Shown here: piece after piece, positions 15,458-22,851 of the stretch
How the letters are laid out: every line of letters begins with the position of its first letter
Numbering within the stretch: the first letter of the stretch is position 1
IMG/VR virus record: IMGVR_UViG_3300024059_000013
Coordinates: 1 to 37,898 of that record
Reading direction: 5' to 3' (one strand)
Origin: a virus
DNA length: 37,898 nt
Program-made: the position numbers and the translations under genes
Notes under the pieces: generated by a model
Database searches by the model: none
What the model was told of the DNA's origin: nothing
Seen by the model: only the letters and a program-made list of their open reading frames with translations

Positions 15458-17695
15458 ATGCCATCAAAGACTCCGAAGCAGGCGAGATTTATGCGTGCTG
15501 TTGCACACGGATGGAAACCATCTCGTGTCAAAGCACCTCCCGTTAGCGTGGCGAAGGAGTTCGTTGAAGCTGATAAGAAATCCCGAGGTGGTCTTGCTGC
15601 TATGAGCAGTGTGGACTCTGGCAGTGAACGACAGAGACCCCTTAACCAGCTTGGATGGGAGGAAGGTGGCGACGTTGATTACCAAGTAGAACCCGGAGTG
15701 TACGAGGCACCAAACGTTGAAGAAATGGGTCCTGCATTGGAACAGATGTTTTCTGACATGGAAGATATAAGAAAAGCTCGTCAGAGCGCGGACATCGACT
15801 ACACGTGGGACAAAACTACATCGGACCCCGAAGTCCAGACCGATATGGATGACAAACTGGCAGAGATGAGCGGACCGGAACAGGTAGATTTCGTCAAGCC
15901 GCGATTACTCAGCGCCATGGAAAAAATGAAAATCATCGGTGAGTCGCCGACGTTTAAAAATTACTCGATTGCTCAATACATGGATCAGAAACACCAAGTA
16001 CATCTGTGGCGAAGTTTGTGGACCAAAGCACTGCAGCAGCAGGCGCGAGAAGCTGAAGGCGAGGAGAAAGGTATGCGCAGGGGAGGTCGAGTTATTCCAT
16101 TGCAACCGGGTACCAGTGGTCACATAAGACGTACTGCTCTTGCAGAACAGGGGTATACATACGATCCCAACACGAACTCGATGCAGGAGCCGGAAACTAC
16201 TATCGCTGCAGGTGCAGCAGAGACTCCGACTTACGATCCCTACTACGGTGCGGGCAACTACGCCAACGCGTGGAATCTTGGGTCGATGCCTTGGCGCAAC
16301 TGGGAGAATTACCAACCAGACGGTGAAGGAGGCTATACATTTGAGCCCCCGGAAGACTGGTATGACCCCGGAGGAGGAGGTCCCGGTGGTCCCAGTGAGC
16401 CACCTCCAAGAATTATTCCGACCGATCCTGCGGCTTATGTAGGTGCGTCATCCGACACGTCAGGTCGAGGAAGTGAATACCGAAAACAATTACGTAAACA
16501 TCAGAACAGAGTTGCAAAAATATTAGGCAGTGCCCGAGGAGGTCACGTGAATTACTATCAAGAGGGGGGAGCAGTACGTCCCGGTCATGCGGAAGGTCCG
16601 AATCCTTACAACGAAGCAGATCCACTGCTCCGTAAGTCCTACGCACGGTGGGAGGCAAAGCATCACATTGATCCTGCTCCTCCGCCCCCGCCTGCAGCTG
16701 CAGCTCCGGCAGAAGACGTTCCGTGGTGGAAGAAGCTGATAGGCTACGAAGCCGGACCAACACGAACTGAGGAAGAACTTGAAGCAATAGGCGAGGCTCG
16801 TGGTGGTCGCATCAATTATCAGACTGGTGGTCTGGCGATAGCTGCGCCTGCTGGTGGAGTGCCACCGTGGATAGAACCGACCGGCATCGATCCCGGATAC
16901 ATGGATGAGCCTCAGGGATATCAGTTCGGTGGGGCAGCTAGAGGGTACCGTGGAGTTCCTCCGCAGAGAACACCCATGCAACCCGGTGGTGGTAGATTCA
17001 GTCGTCGTTTCCAGAGGCGAGCGCCGGGTGGTGATGGAATGATGAGTCGTGTTGGAGGCGCACCTCAACGTGGTGGCTTAGCTGCGATGATGCAGCAAGC
17101 ACAAGCTCAACGAAGTGGACTCACGCCGGGTGGACCCGGTTACACTCCGGGAGGTCCGGGAACGTTCAACGCTGTCCAAGAGAGAGCCCGAGCAGCCATG
17201 GACGCACAAAGAGGCGCACCGGGAGGTGGGGCACAGGTTATTGGAGACTTCGGAGGGACAATGGGACCGGATGTAATCACTGATTACTGGGGACCTCCGG
17301 GTGGACCGCAAGACCCGTACAGAAATCCGGGTCCAATCGCCCAACGCAAACCAACACCGCGCTTACCACCTATAGGTAGATTGCCTCCTCCCAGTGGTGG
17401 GGGCATCCCGCCATGGAAGCAGCCACCGGGTGGTCGCATCGCACCTCCGCCGGGTAAAGACATGGGTGGGAGTGAACCTATACAAGGTGGACCGAGAGTG
17501 CCACCGAACATGCAAGGTTACTTACAGAAAATGCGAATGCAGAACCGTCCGCCTAGCGGACCTGTCGGTGGGGGCGGAAACCGTGTCGGGATGCAAGACC
17601 AGCAAGGCGCATTCGCAAGGGCGATGCAGAGAGGGACCGGTCGTGCTCCGATGTCACGTCGGATGGCGTTCGGGCGTGCAGGCCCAACCCAGTAG
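15458..17695 (+). CDS. Long disordered Gly/Pro-rich virion protein with PSKTPKQ-type N-terminus
   Basis: This 745-residue protein starts with SKTPKQARFMRAVAHGW and VAKEFVEADK, a short N-terminal module found in many podovirus proteins of unknown function. After that it is mostly low complexity, increasingly Pro/Gly/Arg-rich (PPPPPAAAAP; many GGxP and PGG turns), with recurrent boxes RGGLAAM (about 44 and 542), ARGGHVNYYQEGG (about 359), ARGGRINYQTGG (about 448) and GYQFGGAARGY (about 487). It is the last gene of the plus-strand virion operon and faces the minus-strand operon. Its length and disorder suit a flexible internal or ejected protein; the specific role is unknown. Confidence 0.6.
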   Translation: MPSKTPKQARFMRAVAHGWKPSRVKAPPVSVAKEFVEADKKSRGGLAAMSSVDSGSERQRPLNQLGWEEGGDVDYQVEPGVYEAPNVEEMGPALEQMFSDMEDIRKARQSADIDYTWDKTTSDPEVQTDMDDKLAEMSGPEQVDFVKPRLLSAMEKMKIIGESPTFKNYSIAQYMDQKHQVHLWRSLWTKALQQQAREAEGEEKGMRRGGRVIPLQPGTSGHIRRTALAEQGYTYDPNTNSMQEPETTIAAGAAETPTYDPYYGAGNYANAWNLGSMPWRNWENYQPDGEGGYTFEPPEDWYDPGGGGPGGPSEPPPRIIPTDPAAYVGASSDTSGRGSEYRKQLRKHQNRVAKILGSARGGHVNYYQEGGAVRPGHAEGPNPYNEADPLLRKSYARWEAKHHIDPAPPPPPAAAAPAEDVPWWKKLIGYEAGPTRTEEELEAIGEARGGRINYQTGGLAIAAPAGGVPPWIEPTGIDPGYMDEPQGYQFGGAARGYRGVPPQRTPMQPGGGRFSRRFQRRAPGGDGMMSRVGGAPQRGGLAAMMQQAQAQRSGLTPGGPGYTPGGPGTFNAVQERARAAMDAQRGAPGGGAQVIGDFGGTMGPDVITDYWGPPGGPQDPYRNPGPIAQRKPTPRLPPIGRLPPPSGGGIPPWKQPPGGRIAPPPGKDMGGSEPIQGGPRVPPNMQGYLQKMRMQNRPPSGPVGGGGNRVGMQDQQGAFARAMQRGTGRAPMSRRMAFGRAGPTQ

Positions 17696-17748
17696 CACCG
17701 CAGCCTCGAATGCATTTGCCGTCGGTACCCCAGTGATGAAATAGCCAG
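17696..17748. other. Convergent gene junction without a clear terminator
   Basis: Only 53 bases separate the ends of the plus-strand virion operon and the minus-strand replication operon. I see no stem followed by a T-tract in either direction. Transcripts from the two operons may therefore overlap, or termination may be Rho-dependent. Confidence 0.4.
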
Positions 17749-18237
17749 TCATTTGCGCAGTGGATGTTCATCGGACTCTCCCTCTATCTGGAGGAAAGCG
17801 TTCGGATGGTAAGCCATGATGTCCCGGTGTAGCTCGCGGATCTTATCACGTACTTCTTCTCGATCATCAACTACGATTGCAGGATCGTACTGACGTACCC
17901 ACTGGACCACTAAATCCGGGCCTTTGATCTTGGTCATGTGGGGTTCGCGCTGTATCAGCTCGACGTGATTCAACAGGTCGTGCGCTTCGAGCCACTGGCG
18001 TTCGTGATTGTATTTGTTGACGAAACGAGTGCTGTAAATAATGGGACGCATCCCGTCACGGATGTACTCGTGCACAAGGTCCATGATGTGCTGCCGGGGA
18101 GGATCGTGAAGGAGCCCCTTGTAATAGGTCTTCCACGCCTCCCGGTCGCGTCCTTTGTATTTTTCTTCGTTCGCCAGAAGGATTTTTAAGCGAGCACTGT
18201 GATCGCTTAACGTCCCCTCCAGATCGATCATGATCAT
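17749..18237 (-). CDS. HAD-superfamily phosphatase (polynucleotide 3'-phosphatase-like)
   Basis: The 162-residue protein shows the HAD motifs in order: motif I MIDLEGTL with nucleophile Asp5, motif II IIYSTR with Ser69/Thr70, a Lys near 103-105, and motif IV IVVDDRE with Asp124-Asp125. The spacing and the helical cap around residues 20-50 resemble the phosphatase half of T4-type polynucleotide kinase, which removes 3'-phosphates from nucleic acid ends. One oddity is that the second Asp of DxDGT, the usual general acid/base, is Glu7 here. It is the last gene of the minus operon and overlaps the upstream gene's stop by ATGA. A nucleotidase or other HAD role cannot be excluded. Confidence 0.7.
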   Translation of the reverse strand: MIMIDLEGTLSDHSARLKILLANEEKYKGRDREAWKTYYKGLLHDPPRQHIMDLVHEYIRDGMRPIIYSTRFVNKYNHERQWLEAHDLLNHVELIQREPHMTKIKGPDLVVQWVRQYDPAIVVDDREEVRDKIRELHRDIMAYHPNAFLQIEGESDEHPLRK

Positions 18238-18431
18238 CTGCGTCTCTTGATCTTCTTCTTACGCTTCTTCTTTGTCGGGTTGAACTTCAACAACTGCTTA
18301 CGCATCTCACTGATAAACTCAATGAGCATTTCGCGGTCGCCCTGATTCGTCAGGCTCACGTCGAAGTGACCCTTCAGCTTGCGCCCCTCCACCTCAAGGG
18401 TGCCTTTGCGGTGCTGCTTTAAAAATGCCAT
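18234..18431 (-). CDS. Small basic protein with poly-Lys/Arg tail
   Basis: This 65-residue protein has a short strand/helix N-terminal part (LEVEGRKLKGHFDVSLTNQG and an amphipathic helix around MLIEFISEMRKQL) and a strongly basic C-terminus (PTKKKRKKKIKRRR). It is preceded by an AAAAGGAA ribosome site and overlaps the HAD gene. The basic tail suggests nucleic acid binding, in line with similar tails on several other products of this operon. No family is recognised. Confidence 0.65.
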   Translation of the reverse strand: MAFLKQHRKGTLEVEGRKLKGHFDVSLTNQGDREMLIEFISEMRKQLLKFNPTKKKRKKKIKRRR

Positions 18432-18434
18432 GTC

Positions 18435-18617
18435 TTATTTCCTTTTTTTACGACGCAGGTAGGCTGCTCTGAATCTACATTCGTCAGAGCAGTAGTTCGT
18501 GATGGCGAGGCCTTCAAACCTCCTACCACATTCCGAGTTAGCGCACGTTTTCTTGCTGCGCTTGCGCATCATTGCCAGCTGGGCACCGATGCTATCAGTT
18601 GGGGCTCTTACTGCCAT
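18435..18617 (-). CDS. Small zinc-ribbon protein
   Basis: The 60-residue product starting at ATG 18617 is preferred over a GTG at 18641 because a GGAG lies 8 bases upstream of the ATG. It contains four Cys arranged CANSEC and, about 14 residues later, YCSDEC, followed by a basic helix (FRAAYLRRKKRK). This is a treble-clef/zinc-ribbon pattern of the kind that binds DNA or RNA. It is three bases downstream-operon from the basic protein gene and has its own promoter-like sequence upstream (18649-18676). A regulatory or nucleic-acid-binding role is likely but unproven. Confidence 0.65.
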   Translation of the reverse strand: MAVRAPTDSIGAQLAMMRKRSKKTCANSECGRRFEGLAITNYCSDECRFRAAYLRRKKRK

Positions 18618-18648
18618 GGTCCTTTCTCCGAGGGGTTTCACAGATTCC

Positions 18649-18676
18649 AGTATACACAGATCCGCTTACGTGTAAA
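18649..18676 (-). promoter_or_regulatory. Sigma70-like promoter on the minus strand
   Basis: Read on the minus strand, TTTACA (18671-18676) and TATACT (18649-18654) are separated by 16 bases; each matches the consensus hexamer in five of six positions. It lies in the 64-base gap before the zinc-ribbon gene, so transcription would start near 18642 and give a short leader. This would let the last three minus-strand genes be expressed separately from the replication operon. Confidence 0.55.
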
Positions 18677-18681
18677 GGGAG

Positions 18682-18876
18682 CTACGTCCCATTTCCACGC
18701 TCCATATTTTCGGCCTCAATCGCGTGCTTTTTCAGGGCTTTAGCAAGTTTTCTTGCGGCTTTTGGTGGGTAGCCGACCATATTCGTTTTCTGTGAGAAAA
18801 TAAGAAGAACGTTGCCGTTCTCTACACCGATAGATGTTTTGAATTCTTCGTCTTCTGTTGATTTTTCGTCAGTCAT
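18682..18876 (-). CDS. Small hypothetical protein, acidic N-terminus and basic helix
   Basis: The start at 18876 is chosen for its GGGGAG ribosome site at six-base spacing; a longer form from 18915 would overlap the MazG-like gene more deeply. The 64-residue product has an acidic N-terminus (TDEKSTEDEEF), a strand region (GVENGNVLLIFSQ) and a basic helix (PPKAARKLAKALKKHA). It overlaps the upstream MazG-like gene by 8 bases. No family is recognised. Confidence 0.6.
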   Translation of the reverse strand: MTDEKSTEDEEFKTSIGVENGNVLLIFSQKTNMVGYPPKAARKLAKALKKHAIEAENMERGNGT

Positions 18877-19291
18877 ATTGTCTCCCCACTGGTCCTCGTG
18901 GCAGGTCGTCTTCAACTACCGGGAATAAATACAGGAAGTTACCGTCGCCCTCAACTGCAACACGGATAGCCATTGCACCGACCTGCACTGCTTCACGTAA
19001 CACCTCTTGTACGCTGGTACCGAGCTTGCGGTCGTGTTGAATCATAGCTTGCGCCAGCTCACCTACTTCTTCCATCAACGCAGCAAGTTTGTGCGTGTTC
19101 TCAGGGAATGCTTCACGTGCAGCGACTAACTCATCAGTGATCATCTTCATGACCAAACCGTCGGGACTGGTCCAACGTTCTTGGGCCTGTTCGTTAGGTG
19201 TTGGGCATTGGCAGAGACTGAGATCACTGCCGCATTCAGTGCAGCATAATGTGTTGTGTTTGTCTCGGTAGGTACAGGTTCGTTCTGTCAT
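18869..19291 (-). CDS. MazG-like nucleotide pyrophosphohydrolase with N-terminal Cys-rich segment
   Basis: The 140-residue protein has a Cys-rich start (CTYRDKHNTLCCTECGSDLSLCQC, residues 6-29, too broken to be one standard finger) and then an all-helical MazG-like core: ALMEEVGELAQAMI with Glu74, Glu75 and Glu78 as the likely metal-binding set, and EVLREAVQVGAMAIRVA with Glu96 and Glu100. The position usually held by Asp in the second motif is Gln103, as I recall from phage MazG-like subfamilies. MazG-type enzymes hydrolyse NTPs or dNTPs to monophosphates, which could tune nucleotide pools or counter host alarm signals. It overlaps both neighbours. Confidence 0.7.
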   Translation of the reverse strand: MTERTCTYRDKHNTLCCTECGSDLSLCQCPTPNEQAQERWTSPDGLVMKMITDELVAAREAFPENTHKLAALMEEVGELAQAMIQHDRKLGTSVQEVLREAVQVGAMAIRVAVEGDGNFLYLFPVVEDDLPRGPVGRQYD

Positions 19292-19746
19292 CGTGGGTAC
19301 TCCGCAAATAGTCTGAAGTTAGCGTCTGTTTTAAGTGCATTGTTTAATATCTTGGCTGCTTCTTTGGGTGCACTGCGGTGCACTATCTGCCATGCCATTG
19401 CGATCAGGTCGTCGTGTGTTGCACCGTTAAATTGGTCAGCGTCCTTACCATGGATGATGTAGATGGCACCCGGTGTCTCCGCAATGATCCAAACGACACC
19501 TCCACATATTAGATTCGATCTGATCCACTTCAGCTGGGATACGTGTAGTCCTTTCTCCTCATCAGGGAAAGGTACTGTTGCTGGACGGTGGTTGGCTTTG
19601 AGTTCGATGGTGCCACACCCCTTCTCTCCGATCTGGTACTGAACGTCAGGAAATCCCGGTGCAGTATCTGGAGATTCGATTCTGGAGTAATGCCCTGTGG
19701 GCAGAACAATGTCTCTCAACCACTCCCATAAATTTGACTCTTTCAT
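19288..19746 (-). CDS. Small PD-(D/E)XK nuclease (VRR-NUC/resolvase-like)
   Basis: This 152-residue protein has the compact nuclease core: RIES with Glu24, GFPDV with Asp34, then TIELKAN with Glu48 and Lys50, and a following Gln (VSQLKWI, Gln71). This order is typical of VRR-NUC and Holliday-junction-resolvase-like phage nucleases that cut branched DNA. It would act in recombination or in debranching replicated DNA before packaging. A 50-base gap with an imperfect palindrome separates it from the SNF2 helicase gene upstream. It overlaps the MazG-like gene by ATGA. Confidence 0.7.
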   Translation of the reverse strand: MKESNLWEWLRDIVLPTGHYSRIESPDTAPGFPDVQYQIGEKGCGTIELKANHRPATVPFPDEEKGLHVSQLKWIRSNLICGGVVWIIAETPGAIYIIHGKDADQFNGATHDDLIAMAWQIVHRSAPKEAAKILNNALKTDANFRLFAEYPR

Positions 19747-19765
19747 AAAACCGAAATTCCCAGCA

Positions 19766-19783
19766 AAAATTTGATCAACTTTT
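19766..19783 (-). repeat. Imperfect 18-bp palindrome between helicase and nuclease genes
   Basis: On the plus strand AAAAT, TTGATCAA, C and TTTT follow each other, giving a near-symmetrical site centred on GATC with one mismatched pair. Read on the minus strand it ends in a T-rich run, so it could be an operator or a weak terminator after the SNF2 helicase gene. Confidence 0.35.
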
Positions 19784-19796
19784 CGCAGATTCGCCT

Positions 19797-21212
19797 TTAG
19801 GCAATGAGCGCACGGGGTTTGCGAATTCTCCGCGCACCTTTGCGAGTTGCTCCTCGACGGTGCCGTACCTTTTTCTTACGGTACCGGTCGAGGACAAGTT
19901 GCGAGAAGTCTTTTTTCTTCGCAATCGCTTCATAATATTCATCCTCAATTGTGTCGCGTGCCATCAGGAAGAAGTACTTCACCCAGTCCGTGTTCTCCAT
20001 GTGCATGATGCGCATACGTGATTGTTCGAATGTGATGTGACTGTGATCCCAGCTGTACAATACGTAGGTGTTCGCTGCCGACAGATCGAAGCCGAGTCCA
20101 CTCTTTACCTGCAATAGCACAAAGTCTACGTCGAACTGTCCGTCCCACTCGTGCTGTCCTGAGATGATTTTGTAAGACCAGTTGAACTCGTCGAACTTGG
20201 CAGCGATGGATTCGATCTCGTGCGTAAATCGACAGCAGATGACTGCTTTCTCTTGACCGAAGCCTGACAGCAGCCCCATGAGCCTGTCCAACTTCTCCGT
20301 ACCGACGGGAACGACAATTCGTTTGCGTTTTTTTTCACCCGGAATTCTCTCCTGATGCAAAAGATGACCACCGCACACTTGCTGTAATTTTTGGATTAGG
20401 TGCATGGGCAACGGCACATCAATCGTGATGTCTTCGATGGTGGTTTCCAAATCTTCCTTCAGTTCCTCGTAGATGTGACGGGTGTTGCGCTTAAGATCGA
20501 AAAGAATTTTCTTCCTACGTACCTTCACGGGCTGTTTACCCATGGACCTGCGGGCTTCGTTGAACGTGATGCGGTAGCTGTACGTGTGGATCTTTTCCAT
20601 GATCTCGTCGTCATATCGGTACCCGACGATCACAGGGTATGTTCGTTTATCACGCCGCTGACGTTCTTCGAAAATGATGTAGCGTTCCTTGAAATCAGTG
20701 TACGTGCCGAAGATTTCATTCTTCCCGATGAAATCAAATACCGCCCAGTACTGCTCGAAGCCTTCATCAACAGGTGTGCCGGTGAGCGCAAGTTTCCAAA
20801 CGCAACGCTTGGCGAGTGTACGTGTGAACCGAGACTGGGCTGATCCCGGTTTCTTGATCATGTGTGCCTCGTCGGCAATGATCATCATCTGGACACCTTG
20901 TTTTTGCCACCTCAGTGTTTCGGCGTACCACTCTTTCCGGAGCTGCATGTCTTTCACAGGTTCCTGATACGTGATGATGTAAATCTCGCAACCCCAATCG
21001 TTGTCGAGATGTTTCTCAATTTCTGTTTCCCACGTCAGGACTGCTTTCTTCGGACAGAGAATGACCAGTACCTCTGGCTTACGTTCATCGACGAGAGCCA
21101 GAGATACCAGACATTTCCCCGTGCGTTGTTCAGGAAAAAGAGCGAAGCCGTCGTAGGGCATAGCCGCAGCGACAGCTTCACTTTGATACGGACGAAGTTC
21201 CGTCCGAATCAT
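19797..21212 (-). CDS. SNF2-type DNA helicase/translocase
   Basis: The 471-residue protein carries superfamily 2 motifs in order: an N-terminal LRPYQSEAV (residues 6-14), a Walker A variant EQRTGKC (28-34), ADEAH (113-117), ALTGTP (142-147), and motif VI FEQSRMRIMHM (396-406) preceded by YSWDHSH. This is the SNF2-like class common in phage replication modules, which remodels or unwinds DNA using ATP. The Walker A has Arg before TGK in place of the usual Gly. The C-terminus is a basic tail (RKKKVRHRRGATRKGARRIRK). Stop and start overlap by one base with the DUF669-type gene upstream. Confidence 0.8.
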   Translation of the reverse strand: MIRTELRPYQSEAVAAAMPYDGFALFPEQRTGKCLVSLALVDERKPEVLVILCPKKAVLTWETEIEKHLDNDWGCEIYIITYQEPVKDMQLRKEWYAETLRWQKQGVQMMIIADEAHMIKKPGSAQSRFTRTLAKRCVWKLALTGTPVDEGFEQYWAVFDFIGKNEIFGTYTDFKERYIIFEERQRRDKRTYPVIVGYRYDDEIMEKIHTYSYRITFNEARRSMGKQPVKVRRKKILFDLKRNTRHIYEELKEDLETTIEDITIDVPLPMHLIQKLQQVCGGHLLHQERIPGEKKRKRIVVPVGTEKLDRLMGLLSGFGQEKAVICCRFTHEIESIAAKFDEFNWSYKIISGQHEWDGQFDVDFVLLQVKSGLGFDLSAANTYVLYSWDHSHITFEQSRMRIMHMENTDWVKYFFLMARDTIEDEYYEAIAKKKDFSQLVLDRYRKKKVRHRRGATRKGARRIRKPRALIA

Positions 21213-21988
21213 TAGGCCTTCTTCAGCTCATCGAGCGGAATCTCCCACTCGCCTTCTTCGTCATCAACAACGATTGCCACATCGTCCTCGATGCCTTCGA
21301 TGACACCCTGAATCTCGTCTCCGTCTTCGTCATCGAATACGACACGAGCACCGGGGCGCAGAGCCTTGCCTGCTTTCTTCTTGGCAGGCTTTTTCTTTGC
21401 CACTTTTTTCTTCGACGCCTTCTTCTTGGGAGGTGGGGCTTCCTCTTCTTCCTCTTCTCCGTCGTCTTCTTCTTCGTACTCGCCCTCCTCCTCTTCTTCG
21501 TCTTGCTCAGGTACTTCGCCCCCTGCTTCCGCAACATACTGTTCTGCTGTTTCTGCAGTGAGGTACCCGGTTACACGCGGCTGATCCTTCTCTTCGTACT
21601 CCTCGTTGACTATCTCCAGACCACATTTCTCGCCGACCAGATCGTCAACATCCAGATCGAACGGACCATCCGGTGTGTCGTAGCCCATGCAGTCCAGTGC
21701 AGTACGGAGTACCCAGAGTGATTGCGGTAGCAACACGAAGCGGTCGAATACAGTCGAGCCGATGTTTGTCTTCCAACGCACGACGACCATCTCGTTAGCG
21801 TTTGAGCTGACTTCCTGTTTAGCTTCCATGATCTCAGCGACATAGTAACCGTCAGGTGTGGGCATCCCACCTCCAGCTTCGACATCAGTGAAGTCAACAG
21901 AGATTACATTGCCCTTGTTTCTGCGCCCACCACGTCCTGCTTTTTTCTTGCTGCCTTTTTTTGCGGGTCTTTTCTTTCTCGTAGCCAT
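21212..21988 (-). CDS. DUF669-type putative ssDNA-binding protein with histone-like tails
   Basis: This 258-residue protein has a Lys/Arg/Gly N-terminus (KKRPAKKGSKKKAGRGGRR), a DUF669-like core at about 30-145 (DGYYVAEIMEAKQEV, MVVVRWKTN, DRFVLLPQSLWVLRTALDCMGY), a very acidic stretch at about 155-185, a second Lys/Ala region (SKKKVAKKKPAKKKAGK), and a small beta domain (RPGARVVFDDEDGDEIQGV) resembling Tudor/KOW folds. DUF669 proteins accompany phage recombination ATPases and are thought to act as ssDNA-binding or annealing partners. The Sak4-like ATPase gene is directly upstream with a one-base overlap. The histone-H1-like tails are unusual. Confidence 0.65.
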   Translation of the reverse strand: MATRKKRPAKKGSKKKAGRGGRRNKGNVISVDFTDVEAGGGMPTPDGYYVAEIMEAKQEVSSNANEMVVVRWKTNIGSTVFDRFVLLPQSLWVLRTALDCMGYDTPDGPFDLDVDDLVGEKCGLEIVNEEYEEKDQPRVTGYLTAETAEQYVAEAGGEVPEQDEEEEEGEYEEEDDGEEEEEEAPPPKKKASKKKVAKKKPAKKKAGKALRPGARVVFDDEDGDEIQGVIEGIEDDVAIVVDDEEGEWEIPLDELKKA

Positions 21989-22851
21989 TAACTTGATCTC
22001 CTAACTTTTTTCCGTCTTGGTTTTTGTTTGCCCGTAGTCAGGTCCCGGATTTTCTTGAACGTCGGATTGACGATCAGTTCCGGAATAGGACCAGCGGACA
22101 CCGGTCTGCGAATCTTCGTTGAGTAAAACGCGTGAGGACCGATTCGCATACAGTAGTCCACATGGCGCACTTCTTCTTTGTCTTCTGTCTCCCAGCGTTC
22201 TTTAATGAACGTGGACCCGATGGAATCAACTGCACCATCGAGGAAGGAACTTACTGAGGGCATCACACGTGCCCCGATGCTGGGCTCGATTGCTTCTTCG
22301 TCGTCGTCGCCCCCGTCATCTACACGTTCATGTGCAATGAGCAGCAGGTTGTAATCATCAGAGAGGTCCCGGAAGTCAGTGATCCACTGCTTCAGCATTC
22401 CGGATAGTTGTCCCCAGTTACGCTGTGTGAAAGTTTCGTCTCGTCCCTTGCGTCCCTTACGTAACACCTCTGCCATGCCGATGTCCTGCAGGTTGCTCAC
22501 CTGATCGACGACGATGGACGCGTACTGAACGTCGGTGGTCTTGTCAAGGAGTGCCCAGTACAGCTCATCCATTTCACTCCACTCAGTGACGCGCACGACA
22601 TCGATATCTTCTTCCTGAGCAATGGTCTCAGTGCCACGCTCGTTCGTATCGATGAACAAAATAGGTTTTGGGAACGTCGAACCGAAGTGCGTCTTGCCTG
22701 TTCCGGAGCGACCGTACACCATCATGACCAAGTTGGTCTTGAGTTCAGCGACCGGTTTAATTTTGTCGAGGATCGATGTTGTCTTCGCCGCTACCTTTTT
22801 CTTTGCAAGACGTTTCTTCTTCTTTGCTCTGGGTTTCTTTCTAGCTACCAT
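21988..22851 (-). CDS. Sak4-like RecA-fold ATPase
   Basis: The 287-residue protein has Walker A GRSGTGKT at 47-54, a Walker B-like strand SIVVDQV with Asp116, and a sensor-type strand NLLLIAHERVDD near 168-179. This compact RecA-like arrangement without extra domains matches phage Sak4-type single-strand annealing/recombinase ATPases, which work with a single-strand-binding protein; the DUF669-type gene directly downstream fits that. Both ends are strongly basic (RKKPRAKKKKRLAKKK and KQKPRRKKVRRSS). The start has a GGAGAG ribosome site, and it overlaps the nuclease gene by 11 bases. Confidence 0.75.
   Translation of the reverse strand: MVARKKPRAKKKKRLAKKKVAAKTTSILDKIKPVAELKTNLVMMVYGRSGTGKTHFGSTFPKPILFIDTNERGTETIAQEEDIDVVRVTEWSEMDELYWALLDKTTDVQYASIVVDQVSNLQDIGMAEVLRKGRKGRDETFTQRNWGQLSGMLKQWITDFRDLSDDYNLLLIAHERVDDGGDDDEEAIEPSIGARVMPSVSSFLDGAVDSIGSTFIKERWETEDKEEVRHVDYCMRIGPHAFYSTKIRRPVSAGPIPELIVNPTFKKIRDLTTGKQKPRRKKVRRSS

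Noticed and set aside
21366-21584. Ser/Phe-rich plus-strand frames opposite the DUF669-type gene
   Set aside because: They are the complement of its Lys- and Glu-rich tracts and have no ribosome site.
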